This document shows, piece after piece, positions 11,185 to 21,688 of a DNA stretch of 64,000 nt. The DNA is taken from contig BSBM01001387.1 of assembly GCA_027924585.1 (NCBI GenBank), positions 434,001-498,000 of the forward strand, given 5' to 3'. This DNA comes from Larix kaempferi (taxonomy: Eukaryota; Streptophyta; Pinopsida; Pinales; Pinaceae). Both the position numbers and the translations under genes were made by a program. Below the pieces are notes generated by a model. That model saw only the letters and a list, made by a program, of their open reading frames with translations, was not told where the DNA came from and ran no database searches. Within the stretch, counting starts at the first letter, position 1. Each line of letters begins with the position of its first letter.

Positions 11185-12792
11185 CAATGTTCAGCGAGAT
11201 CTCTATATTCACCATCATTACGATCAAACCCTCATTATTGTGGTTTATGTTGATGATCTCATCATGACTAGTAATTCACCATCCATGGTTAAGAAACTAA
11301 AGCTATAGTGTGAAGACCCCTTTGAGATGACTAATTTAAGCCTACTTCACTATTTTCCGGGAGACATCAAATCACTCAAGTCCTCCTCAAGATTTCACTC
11401 TCTCGGCCTCAATATGCATTATACCTTCCGCAACACTTCAGGATTGAGGATTGTAAGCTTGTTCAAACCCCTCTTGCTTTTGGTATTTGATTTCAAGCCA
11501 ATTGTATTCTCCCTTATTTGATGCTATGATCTATCAATCTTTAGTAGGTAGTTTACTCTACCTTCCTCATTCTCAACTAGACATAGCCTTTGTTGTCAGC
11601 ATGTGCACCAGGTATATGCAAGAGCCTCACAATAGTCACTGGCATGCTATCAAACAAATTTTGTATTAACTCAAAACACCACTAACATGGGCATCCATTA
11701 CTCAACTAGCACCCCCATCCTTCTTCAAGGCTTCTCTGAGGTTGATTGGGTTGGCATTCTAGATGGGAAAAGATTCATTTCAAGGCAACGTTATTGAAAC
11801 CGAACGGGAACCAGTAAAACCGGTCGGTCCGTCCGATTCACAAGCCCAACCGGTCCAGTTAGGTGCCTGAACCGGAAAACCTGCAAAATTGATTTGGACC
11901 GGCTGTGAACCGGTCGGAACCGAACTGGAACCGGTAAAACCGGCTGGTCCGTCCAGTTCACAAGCCCAACCGGTCCGGTTAGGTGCCTGAACCGAAAAAC
12001 CTGCAAAATTGATTTGGACGAGTTGTGAACCAGTCGGTTCCGTACGGAACTCTACTTATTTTTTGGACTCTAGGGGCCATTTAGAGCCTCTTTATTAATG
12101 TATTTTGGTTCAGAACTTAAGAGATGTATTGCACTCGGTGCTATTTTGGTTATTTGCACCCATATTTGCTATATATATGAGAAACTTTGCATATTTGTGT
12201 ATTAATGGTTTGGATTCATATGTATGCACATGAATATCTATGTTTTTTTACAAAATATGAATAGTTTATGTATTTTTGGTCGACCAGTTTTTTTCCGGTT
12301 CTGGTCCGGTTTTCAGTCCGGTTCACATTTTGGGCTCTGCTGGTTCAATTACCGATCCAGTTCTCATAACATTGTTTCAAGGTACCTATTTACTCGATTC
12401 TGGGCCAATTTCTTTATGTTCCCAACAGCAGCAGGCTGTGGATCTCTCCTCCACAAAAGTCAAAAATACTGGCCCCATTCTTAGTGAGAAGCAACTTGCA
12501 TGCATGTGGACAATTCTTAAACAATTGGGTCTTCTTCAAAAATAGCCCGCCACTCTGTTTTGAGACAATCAAAGCATTATTCAGCTTGTTGGTAATTATG
12601 TGGATCATCAAAAAATTAAGCACATTGAAATGCGAATACACAATATTTTGCACCTCTATCCTTGTGATCTTTGTACCTTCGGCAAACCAACTTGCCAACA
12701 TCTTCACAAAACCTCAGCCAAAGGCGACCTTCACCATCTTCCAGATTTGTATTGGTGTGGGAAATTCACCATTAAGGGGGGATGTTTTGTAA
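11185..12792 (+). pseudogene. Copia RT-RNase H, split by a MITE
   Basis: The RT part contains VVYVDDLIMTSN with the YVDD catalytic motif (about 11240). RNase H follows with SLVGSLLYLPHSQLDIAF (about 11535), NMGIHYSTSTPI and GFSEVDWVG. After the MITE the frame resumes as YLFTxxSGPISLCSQQQQAV, and the C-terminus ANIFTKPQPKATF..LRGD closes at about 12790. The order is exactly the plant Copia C-terminal half. Several stops and frameshifts are present. A purine tract and TGTT (LTR start) follow at about 12820-12832. It begins almost where the RT fragment near 5.1 kb ends. Confidence 0.85.
11786..12374. mobile_element. hAT-type MITE in Copia RNase H
   Basis: An 8-bp target duplication TTTCAAGG lies at 11778-11785 and 12375-12382. 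The ends are CAACGTTATTGAAACCG and (reverse complement of the right end) CAATGTTATGAGAACTGG, imperfect inverted repeats starting CAA.GTTAT. Removing the insert and one duplication restores the Copia RNase H reading. Inside is a 120-bp tandem duplication (11798-11917 and 11918-12037) rich in CCGGTC/ACCGG. There is no coding capacity. The 8-bp duplication and CA...TG ends indicate the hAT superfamily. Confidence 0.85.
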
Positions 12793-12831
12793 TATCTTCT
12801 CTCTGTATCCCATGTTCAGATTAAGAGGGAA

Positions 12832-13107
12832 TGTTGAAAATAGTGAAATCTTCACTTTCGATCATGGTTAACCTTCTATTGTATCATTATTAAATTTCTA
12901 GGTTTTTCTAAGGACAACCTTGTACACTTAATCTCAAAACCCTATTGAGGAAAGTGCCCTACCTCTTGAGTAGTGTATAAACTAGCATAGATCTATCTTC
13001 ACTCCAAATCTATTAAACCTTAAGGGGGATCAAGAAGAAATTAAGAAGCAAATCTTTCGATGCTTAAAAGATCTTGAGTTAAGATGGATCTAAGATAGTG
13101 TATAACT
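12832..13107 (+). mobile_element. Probable Copia 3' LTR remnant
   Basis: Purine-rich AAGAGGGAA just precedes TGTTGAAAATAGTGAAATC, which is the expected polypurine tract and LTR start after the RNase H C-terminus. The right end is not defined, and sequence runs into (ATAG)n at about 13108-13127. No second copy of this LTR is in the window. Confidence 0.5.
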
Positions 13108-13120
13108 ATAGATAGATAGA

Positions 13121-13330
13121 TAGATAGCCCAGTGGGCTAGCTTCAGTGGTTGAGTACTTTTAGCTTCATGCATGAGGTCTTAGCCTCGATTGTATGCCTC
13201 ATTCGATGTCCCTACCAACATGGGCACTATAATCAATGTCAACGGGTGTATTTGTGTGTGTGTGTGTGCACGTACTTCAGATTCTTTTATATAAAAAATT
13301 ACATTATAAGTTTTATTTTATTTTATATTT
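13121..13330 (+). mobile_element. tRNA-like SINE head
   Basis: GGGCTAGCTTCAGTGGTTGA resembles a pol III A box (TAGCTTCAGTGG), and about 45 bp on, GGTCTTAGCCTCGATTG resembles a B box. A (TG)n run (about 13253-13268) and AT-rich tail follow. The right end is uncertain. Confidence 0.45.
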
Positions 13331-13545
13331 TGATTTGTAAGCACGGATCTTACACATCTCATCCATATTGGGTTGTTATAAAAAAATTTAAATATTATAT
13401 TGGGTCAACTTATGCCACATATCACGTGAACGCTAGGCGCGGACATTACACATCTCCCTTATATTGGTTTGTAGAAAGCACCTCACTTCTCTCAATGCAA
13501 TTAACCATTCAATATCACAATGATCTATATATGATCTATATATAT

Positions 13546-13610
13546 AGCCCCAAGGGTTAGCTCAATTGGTAGATGCTCTTGTACTAAGTCCATAGAGTTC
13601 TCAAGATATG
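13546..13610 (+). mobile_element. tRNA-like fragment (SINE remnant)
   Basis: GGGTTAGCTCAATTGGTAGA closely resembles the D-arm/A-box region of plant tRNAs. A B box and tRNA folding are not convincing downstream, so this is a SINE or tRNA-derived remnant rather than a tRNA gene. Confidence 0.45.
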
Positions 13611-14039
13611 CTCTAGTTGCTTCACTTATGAAGTATGCAAATTTGATTAGGACAGAATACATAAAAACCTTTTCAGTCACTTAAGGCTACATATAAACTA
13701 TCTTTAACTTCATAACAAAAGTTTTGTTCAGCATTGACTAAATTAATGGCACTATAATCTCACAAGCTAATTAAGATGCTGAAGAATGTCTTTGAGAAAT
13801 ATTTGAGCCACGACACTTATGATAATTATTCCAAAATAGACATACTTTTATATGACTGAACGTCTTTGATTATGGAGCCATGTGAATATCAGATCGCTAA
13901 TAACCACTGGAATAAACTTTTTACCCACAAAGCCCCTACAACCCATAATTGAAGGACAACGAGATTTATTTGTCCCTATAGAAATATCATTGGCTATATA
14001 ACTTTATTCTCACATTACTCAATATTAGATCCTAGTTAG
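13611..14039. other. Non-coding, nothing recognised
   Basis: AT-rich sequence without long frames or clear repeats. Confidence 0.4.
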
Positions 14040-15737
14040 CCTGGTCCATAAGGACATTGGGCCTATCCCTTTCCATTTCAATATTCTATGGCTGCATGAA
14101 TCACGAGCAATGAGCATAGTACGAGAGGTCTGGAGCAAAACAGTCCAAGGCTCTCCTTCGTACATGTGGGAAACAAAACTCAAAGCAGTCAAGATGGAGC
14201 TAAAAGCTTGGGCAAAATCCTCCTATCAACACCCATGGTGGGAAAGATTGGATATTCAAGCTCAGTTGAGTAGTCTGCAGTCCAAAATGGAATCAAAAGA
14301 GGTTATATAACAAAGTGTTTGGAGGAGAAGAATCTATGCAGAACTCTGCCTTAGATAAATAGGAAAGAAGGAGCATTGGAGGCTAAAATCAAGAAGTTTA
14401 TCGCTGAAAGCAAGGGGGGCACAAATACATCTCTTTTCCACAAACAAGCAAAGGCAAGACTTCAAAAATATAAAGTTCAAGAAAGAAACCTAGAAAGTGG
14501 AGAAAGGCTCACTGAATTTGAGGCCATCAAGGAGGCAGCTCACAACCATTTCAAATCTTTACTCTCAAAAGAAGCAGAGGTTGATCCTAACTCTCTTGCT
14601 GCAATGCTCCAAGGGATCCTAAGACTAGTCACAGAGGAGAAAAATAACCAGTTGGGAAAGGAAATCACTGAAGAAGTGATTGATGTGATATGAGATCTAG
14701 AGTCAGACAAAGCTCTAGGCCCTAATGGGTGTCAATTCATTTCTTTCGAGCTTGTTGGAGTATCATAAAGCATGCCCTTCACCATATGTTAAACTGGTCC
14801 AAAAGGAAACCCAATCTAGGACGTAGTACAAATTCCTCTAATTGCCTTAATCCCAAATGAGAGCAACCCCACTTCCTTTTCAAGATTTCGGCCCATTTCT
14901 CTTTGTAACACTGCTTACAAGATCCCAACAAAAATCCTAGCGAATCAAATAAAAAAGATTCTCCCAAACCTTATTTCAGAAAGTCAGGGAGGGAGATTTC
15001 ATCAAAAAAAAAGATGATTCATAATCTTCTACTCATGCAGGAGACAATCCATTCCAGCAGAAGGAATAAAGAAAAAGGAATGATAATTAAAATGGACATG
15101 GAAAACACTTTTGACAGGGTAAGTCATTTATTTTTGTTTGATGTCTTACCAATGTTTGATTTTGCAGATTCCTTTATTCACTAGATAAAAGCCTGCAGTG
15201 GATGCCCATGGATAGCCCCATTGGTGAACAGTACACCCACGTCTTTCTTTCAGAGCAACAGAGACTGTGGTAAGGTTGTCCACTATTGCTTCTTCTCTAT
15301 ATAATTATTGTAGACTTTTTAAGCAGAAGATTAGACCAAGGGAGGATAACTCAAAACCTTCAAGGAATTCTTATTGTCAAAGGATCCAAAGAACTAGACC
15401 ATTTGTAGTTTGCAAATGATACTCTTCTTGTAAGGGGGGCTATAACCATAATTTATGAGCGACATAAGAATGTGTTGAATCAGTTCATGAGCACATCAAG
15501 TGGGCAGATAAGCAAAGGCAAAAGCCATACTTATGGGTGGAAAGAAACCCCCTCGTCAGTTACAATCAATAGCCAATTTTAGAGTTTCTTTGTGTTTTAA
15601 ACTGGACAATGTTCAAATACATGAGAATGCCTATAACTCTAAGCAATCCAAAAGCTTTGGATTGGCAACACATAGTAGAAAAAATCAACTGTGTTGGCTA
15701 ATACAACAAATAGGAAGAGAAACCATAAAGTTTATAT
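14040..15737 (+). pseudogene. Decayed LINE ORF2, part 1 (RT)
   Basis: The region starts in the linker after the endonuclease (GHWAYPFPF and WETKLKAVKMELKAWAK near 14170). It continues with LFHKQAKARLQK, the RT block SDKALGPNG (about 14705), FRPISLCNTAYK (about 14885) and FANDTLLV (about 15413), where the expected A/V-D-D has become A-N-D. Numerous stops and frameshifts are present. The element is truncated at its 5' side. It is interrupted at 15737 by a hAT transposon and resumes at 20154. Confidence 0.85.
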
Positions 15738-16473
15738 CATAGTTGAAAAAATCGCCGAAAAATCGGTGATGTCCCGAAAAATCGCAAGATTTTTGGGCCA
15801 ACGATTTTCCGCCACAAAAAAATCACGATTTTTGCTTGACATCGGACATCGTGCGGTTTTCAAAAAAACAGCAATTTTTCCCAAACATCGCGCCACGATG
15901 GAAAATATCAGCACTCCGGCTAGGCCACGGCCTTAAAGGCATATTTTTGGTTTTTTTTCACTCATTTTGAGTTTGGCATTTTGGAGAAGGGAGAGGGTTT
16001 GAGAACAACATCAATCATTGTGGAGGCAGCTAGAGAGCCTCATCATCACCATCAAAGATTTTTCAGTGGGGCAAGGATTCAACCTCATTTGCCAACTAGT
16101 GTTGAAATTCCACATTTTTCAATCTTAGATAAGTATTCAAATTCCACCATGTTACTACTATGTTTTCCATGGATGTATGCTAGTTTGCTTGCCTCTTATT
16201 TTGCCTCTTATTTTGCCTCTTATTTTTCCATAGATTTTGCCTCTTAGTTTTGTCATTTTGCAATGATTTTCAACCCCATGAAACAATGCCAGTGATTTTT
16301 TTTTTTTAAATTATGGGAGAGAATGCTTGATATCTAAAAGCCCTCTTATTGTCATTTCTCATCCCTAATAATCTAATCTAGAGGTCTGATTTTTTAAACC
16401 AGCTTGCTGTTCATTTTTTAATATTGGGTTTTAATGTCATTTTTTTGGTTTTGTGGTGCTCCAAGTTTGATTT

Positions 16474-19400
16474 TTGAGGCTATCCATTTCCATTGCAAAT
16501 ATGCCAAAGGCATTGGACCCATTTTGGCAATATGCTGACCTTGAAGATGGAACAAACTGGCAACGATTGAATTGCAAATTGTGTGGGCAAAATATGACAA
16601 GAGGCATTAGCAGGTTGAAGTACCATTTGGCAAAACTCCTTGGCCATGATGTGGGGCTTTGTAGTGCGGTTACCCCCGAGATTATGAGAACTACCCATGA
16701 TGCAATTCACTAGAAGGATAGAAGAAAGGAAGAGTTAGCTGCAAATAGAGTTGAACTTGCAACTAGTGGAGTGGCTAGGACTTCAGGGACATATGGTCAT
16801 GATCATCCCATTGAGGGTAGTGGTACTGGTAGGGGCTCCACGGCCATGGATTCACCTACCACGAGGACCGCCTCATCTTTCTTTGTTCCACAAACCGAAA
16901 TTGGTGCACAACCTTCCATCAAGTTGATGGTTAAAAAAAAAAGAAGGGAGAAGCAGATAGGCTTATGGGGAGGATGCATTTCTGGAGTGACTTGCCTCTT
17001 AGCCTCACAAAAAACAATCATTTTTTTCAATCGATGTGTGATGTCATTGCTATTGTTGGCCCAGGGTACAAGTGGCCTACATATGAGGAGATTCAGGGAC
17101 CAATTCTTCAAGCAGAGAAGAAGGACATCAACACTAGATTGGAGGAGTTCAAACAATCATGGGAGACCTCTGGATGCACAGTGATGTCTGATGGTTGGAC
17201 AGATGAAAAGGGTAGGACCCTTCTCAATTTCTTGGTACATTGCCCTAAAGGTACCATGTTTATCAAATTCATTGATGCATCAGCACAAGTAAAAGGAGCA
17301 GCATTGTCATGTGAGTTAATGGATGGTGTCCTCCAAGAGATTAGTTTGCACAATGTGGTGCAGATCATAACAAATAATGCAGGTAATTATGTGGCGCTGA
17401 CAGATTGCTTATGGAGAGGCACCCCTCACTATTTTGGGCTCCATGCGTTGCACATTATATTGGTTTGATGCTAGAGGATGTGGGGAAAATTCCCTTCATC
17501 AAGGAGGTTGTTGATCAGGCTAGGAGTGTCACCAAATTCATATATAACCATGCTTTTGTTCTTAGCCTCGTGAGGAGATGCACGAGAAACAAGGGGTTTA
17601 TGCATCTGGAATCACACGGTCTGCCACCAACTTCATTTATCTTCATTCTTTGCTTCGAGTTCAATTTGAGCTAAAGCAAATGTTTGTTTGCGATGAGTGG
17701 CATGATTGCACATATAGCAAAAGAGAGGATGTGAGAGCCATCGCTAGATTAGTGTACACTGGCTCTTTTTGGGCAGGAGTGGAGGAAGTGTGCTCAATCA
17801 ATGAACCTTTGGTAAAGGTTCTGAGATTAGTTGACAGTGATAAGCCCGCTATGGGCTATTTGTATGAGGCCATGGATAGGGCCAAAGAGTCTATTCAATC
17901 TTATTATGTGGGGAAGGGTACCCCTGGATACAATAGAGTCATAGACACATGATGCTATGGGATTTGATTGATACTCGGTGGACCGGGATGCTCCATCGAC
18001 CCATTCATGCAGCTGCACTTTTCCTCAACCCCACCTTTTCCTACAAGTGTAAATTTGATTTTGATGGCAAGGTGTTGGAAGGGCTTACCTGATGGGATGG
18101 TACCTGATGTTGAGACTCACACGAGTATTGCTCGCGAGATGGAGATGTATCGGGAGGCTAGTGGACTATCTGGCTATGCCGATGCTATCAATGCAAGGAC
18201 CGTTTTGATGCCAAGGAAGTGATTACAAATTAGAATTTATTTGGAACTTCAAATTTTTAAAATTTAATTGTGTTATACCATTTTATTTGAAAGTTGAAGT
18301 TTGAATTATGTAATCCAATTCTTTCTTTTGTGTTTGTTGTAGGTGTTTGGTGGAGAACATATGGTGCAAGGGAACCAAATTTTAAAAAAAAAATCATCTG
18401 AGTTCCCAGCCAAACCTATAGCTCTTATGGATGTAAGCGTAACTAGAGTGTATTTGATAAAATACACTCAAAGAAACTCACCAGGTAAGAACTTGAACAA
18501 AGCAATTAAATTCATTGTAATTTAAGATCCTCTATCATATTGTTTCCCTCAAGCCTCAAGAGTCAAGACTCATTAAATTTTTTTATCACCCTATTACAGG
18601 TTTGATTTCCCACGCCTGAATGACTTGGTGTATATCCATTACAATCTTTGACTATGGATGAACCAGCTAAAGAAAGCACCTGATATGGATGTCATTTCCT
18701 TGGACAATATTGATGTACTGTCCAAGTGGAGGGCGGAGACTGAGATGCCTATCATGGAGGAGGGCACCTGCAAGGTTAGAGGAGGAGTGGCAACAACAGC
18801 AGGGGTAGGAAGAGGAGGAGGAGGAGCAAGAGGAGGAGGAGCGGCTTGAGGACTTCATAGAGAGTGATGTGCCTTCATCCTATGTCACAGGGTTAACAGG
18901 ATTTGAACCTTGAAGTTTGAAATCCAGAGAACCTCGAGAAAAATGTCTAACTCGATGAGGTTCAAGTTAAAATTCAGTAGTGATTTTCACGGGCATGTTA
19001 AACTTTGGTCGACATGGTCGTTGCCCGTGTGCCCATGAATTGGTGAATGTCTGGGTGCCCACAAGTTTGCGGGGAAAAATTCCAAGGCGCAAGGGTATAT
19101 TTGAGCCGACAAAACTCGTATTTATGAGCCAGTGGAATTCAAGCGACATGGTGCCCAACCTCCAGGTGTAAATTCTTATTTCTGAGTCGGTGAAATTCGA
19201 AGGAGACCACGCAAGTGTAAACTCCTAGAGCTTCAAGTTTTTCAACAGTTTAATTATCTCAACTCTCGCACGATATCTTAGATTGGAAAATATATGGATA
19301 CATGACAGGTCCCAGGTATAAGGTTAACTATATTTTATATAATATGTATATATTAAATATATACATTATATATTAATGGTTTTTAATTATATATTAATTA

Positions 19401-19735
19401 TAAGCATAATGATTTTATAAAGTAGCTTAAATAGAATAAAAAAATAAATTTGTTGTCATTATATCATAAAATATTTATATTTTTTAAATATATTATATTT
19501 TTTAAATGTGTATAGGCGAATTTAATGGCAAACCTCATTGAAAAATTTGAATTCGAACAAAACTTTAACCTTGTCGAACTCGAACTTGAACCCGAACCAT
19601 GTGACATAGCCTTCATCAGCACCACCTTCTACATTGGTCAATGTATCTAGTCCCACATTGGCACCCACTACTCACCATTCGACATCTAGTGCAGGGCCAA
19701 GACTTTCTACTGCTAGGGGCAGGCCTGGCAAATAA
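16474..19735 (+). pseudogene. hAT transposase (BED, DUF659, dimerisation)
   Basis: Order of domains: a BED zinc finger (CKLCGQNM..LKYHLAKLLGH, about 16575-16650), a Ser/Thr linker (SPTTRTASSFFVPQT), and a DUF659/RNase H-like core. The core has CTVMSDGWTDEKGRTLLNFL (first Asp, about 17170), IITNNAGNYVA (about 17365, where Asp is usual in TDNA), and APCVAHYIGLMLEDVGK (about 17430). Next are AMGYLYEAMDRAKESIQSYY, MLHRPIHAAALFLNP and the C-terminal dimerisation region WWRTYGAREPNF, GCKRN*SVFDKIHSK and RLNDLVYIHYNL*L. An acidic Glu-rich tail follows, cut by the nested element at 18880-19609. Several stops and at least four frame changes make it inactive. The usual catalytic Asp to Asn change also argues against function. 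Confidence 0.9.
18880..19609. mobile_element. Nested 730-bp hAT-like element
   Basis: An exact 8-bp duplication CCTTCATC flanks it (18872-18879 and 19610-19617). The ends CTATGTCACA.. and ..TGTGACATAG form inverted repeats of about 10 bp. Inside are repeated GAACTTGAAC/GAACCCGAAC words near the right end and AT-rich DNA, with no transposase. Taking it out rejoins the acidic C-terminus of the host hAT transposase (..DVPSS + AP..). The CT...AG ends are unusual for hAT, but the 8-bp duplication supports that superfamily. Confidence 0.88.
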
Positions 19736-20153
19736 CCCATGATCTCTTCCCATAAAAAGTGGAAGAGGGCATTGATATCAGAGACATATAGTTAGCTTCT
19801 AGTTTTGTGACTTGTTGTGATGTCATTTTGTATTGGACCATTGGTTGTCTGCTTTTGAGTACTATTGGACAGCTATCACTATCAAGATTCAAACTTTCAG
19901 TATCGACTTTGATGTATCATTTTTTATTTGGCATCCACTACATGATATATATCAGTGCTTTCTCCATATTTATGTGCCAATGTATTTATCTGATGTTGTT
20001 GTTGCTTAATATGTTTCAAATTATGAAAAAAATGAATATATTTTGTGTTTTTTAATGTTTGTCGTTGTTTGCCGATTTTTTCGCCGATGTTGTTGAGAAG
20101 ATGTTTTCTGGACCCTCGCCAATTTTTTGCCGATATCGATTTTTTCAACTATG

Positions 20154-21688
20154 ATTTATATGGCAAGGAGGAAAGACCAACAAGTATCAACTAAGCAATT
20201 GGAATGCAATGAAGGCTCCCAAGGAAAATGGAGGGATAGATATTAAAGACCCCCTAATTATAAATCTAGCATTGGGGGCAAATATTACGCAGCCTGGAGT
20301 CGGGGAAAAAGGAACAGTGGAAGACTATATTTCACAAAAAGTATCTCTAGGCTAGTAGGAAGAGAAGTTTAGACCAACCAATCTTGGAGGAGAGGGGATC
20401 ACCCATCTAGAAACTATGTAAGGTAGCAACACCCACCATCTAAGATCATTTAACTTGGATCCCAAAAAATGAAAAACAAATCAAGATCTGTGAGGATGGA
20501 ATCATGGGGAAGCCTCCATTAATAATTCATCAAGAATTAATTGAAATAAGGGAGTGGTTGAAGGATCGGGGAATCCTCACTCTTTATCAATTATTGAGGT
20601 GGGATCAATCAGACTCGTGACAATGGAAAGGATGGAATTCTTAACTATGCCAAATTCGATAAAGCTCAGATTCATTCTCTGCTCTCTCCCTTCTATGTGG
20701 ACCAACCCTTCTAAATATTCATATTCCGGATGGTAGGGGTGGGGGCCCTCAAGTAAACAATTATACAGTCAGGAAAGGATACTCTCTAAAACTTAGAGAT
20801 TCCACTTAGCCCCCAAGGTAAGCAATGTGGAAACAAATTTGGGAAGCAAAAGCGTTGTCAAAAGTGAAAATATTTTCTTGGATAACGACAAAAAACTTAA
20901 GAAAGCATGAGGTTCAAGGCCCAATGAGATTCCCTTCATGTCGCATGGTTGAAGAATCATCAAGTCATCTCTTCATGGAGTGTGATTCACAAAAGTATGG
21001 CAGATATCTTTTGTTGAGCTACCTCCCCCCCCCCAAAAGTTAAAACCAGTGAGAAATGTTTACAATATGGCACAAAATGTATAAATGTGTCAAAAAAAAC
21101 CTTTACTAAAACGAGCATGGCTAGCAATGCCAAAATTTCTAAGTTGGAAAATCTAGCTAGCATGAAATAAAGTTATTTTCAAGCAACAGAAGCTTTTCTC
21201 TGAGATTAGTAGCAGCTTCAACGCGAGGGTTACTTGCAATATCAGTTTTATCTAAGGGAGTAAAAGGGAATAACAATGTTGCTTAGAAATGGAGGGGTGC
21301 CTGCGGGCTAAGGGATCTTTTGATCAGTGGAGCATTGTAGCCCAAAATTTCCATGAGTAGACCTCAGCGAGCACCTCTATGGTAGATCAAGAAGGAAGAG
21401 AGCAATTTCAGAGCTGGAAATCTAAGAATAAGCAATATATTATATTCTTCGATGGCACCTTGAAAGGCAATCCAAGGGTAGCAGGTGCAAGGGGGGTAAC
21501 CTTCTATCTAGAAAGAAATCAAGAAATAAGCTTTTCCTAGGGGTTAGGAGAATCCTCCAACAATCAAGCCGAGTTGTTGGATCGTATCAGTGATTAAAGA
21601 TTCTCAAATCGAGAGGAACCAAAAACTTAATTGTAATATGGGACTACTCAATAATAATACAATAGATGTGAAACTAATTGATCTCTCT
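20154..21688 (+). pseudogene. Decayed LINE ORF2, part 2 (to RNase H)
   Basis: It continues the LINE after the hAT: WQGGKTNKYQLSNWNAMKAP and NGGIDIKDP (about 20165-20250). A zinc-binding zf-RVT-like region follows at about 20825-20990 (AMWKQIWEAKALSKVKIFSW..SSHLFMECD). The RNase H region has IFFDGTLKGNPRVAGARG (about 21445), ESSNNQAEL (catalytic Glu kept, about 21560) and LKILKSRGTKNLIV (about 21605). Stops are frequent. It is broken at 21688 by a minus-strand LTR element and continues at 23643. Confidence 0.82.

Larger units (their letters stand above)
15738..20153 (+). mobile_element. hAT transposon (4.4 kb) in the LINE
   Basis: The ends are perfect 17-bp inverted repeats, CATAGTTGAAAAAATCG (15738) and CGATTTTTTCAACTATG (to 20153). 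They are flanked by 8-bp duplications GTTTATAT (15730-15737) and ATTTATAT (20154-20161), which match at 7 of 8 positions. Removing the element joins the LINE frame into FIWQGGKTNKY, the usual region before the RNase H part. Subterminal zones contain repeated CCGATTTTT/AAAAATCG words, and a 12-13-bp GCCTCTTATTTT minisatellite lies at about 16190-16249. It carries a broken transposase and a nested hAT-like element. Confidence 0.93.

Noticed and set aside
13546-13610. Possible tRNA gene
   Set aside because: Only the D-arm/A-box part is tRNA-like; no anticodon stem, T arm or acceptor pairing could be built.
21575-21688. Part of the LTR of the minus-strand element (starting TGTTGG)
   Set aside because: The LINE RNase H frame (LKILKSRGTKNLIV) runs through it, and it is absent from the other LTR, so it belongs to the LINE.
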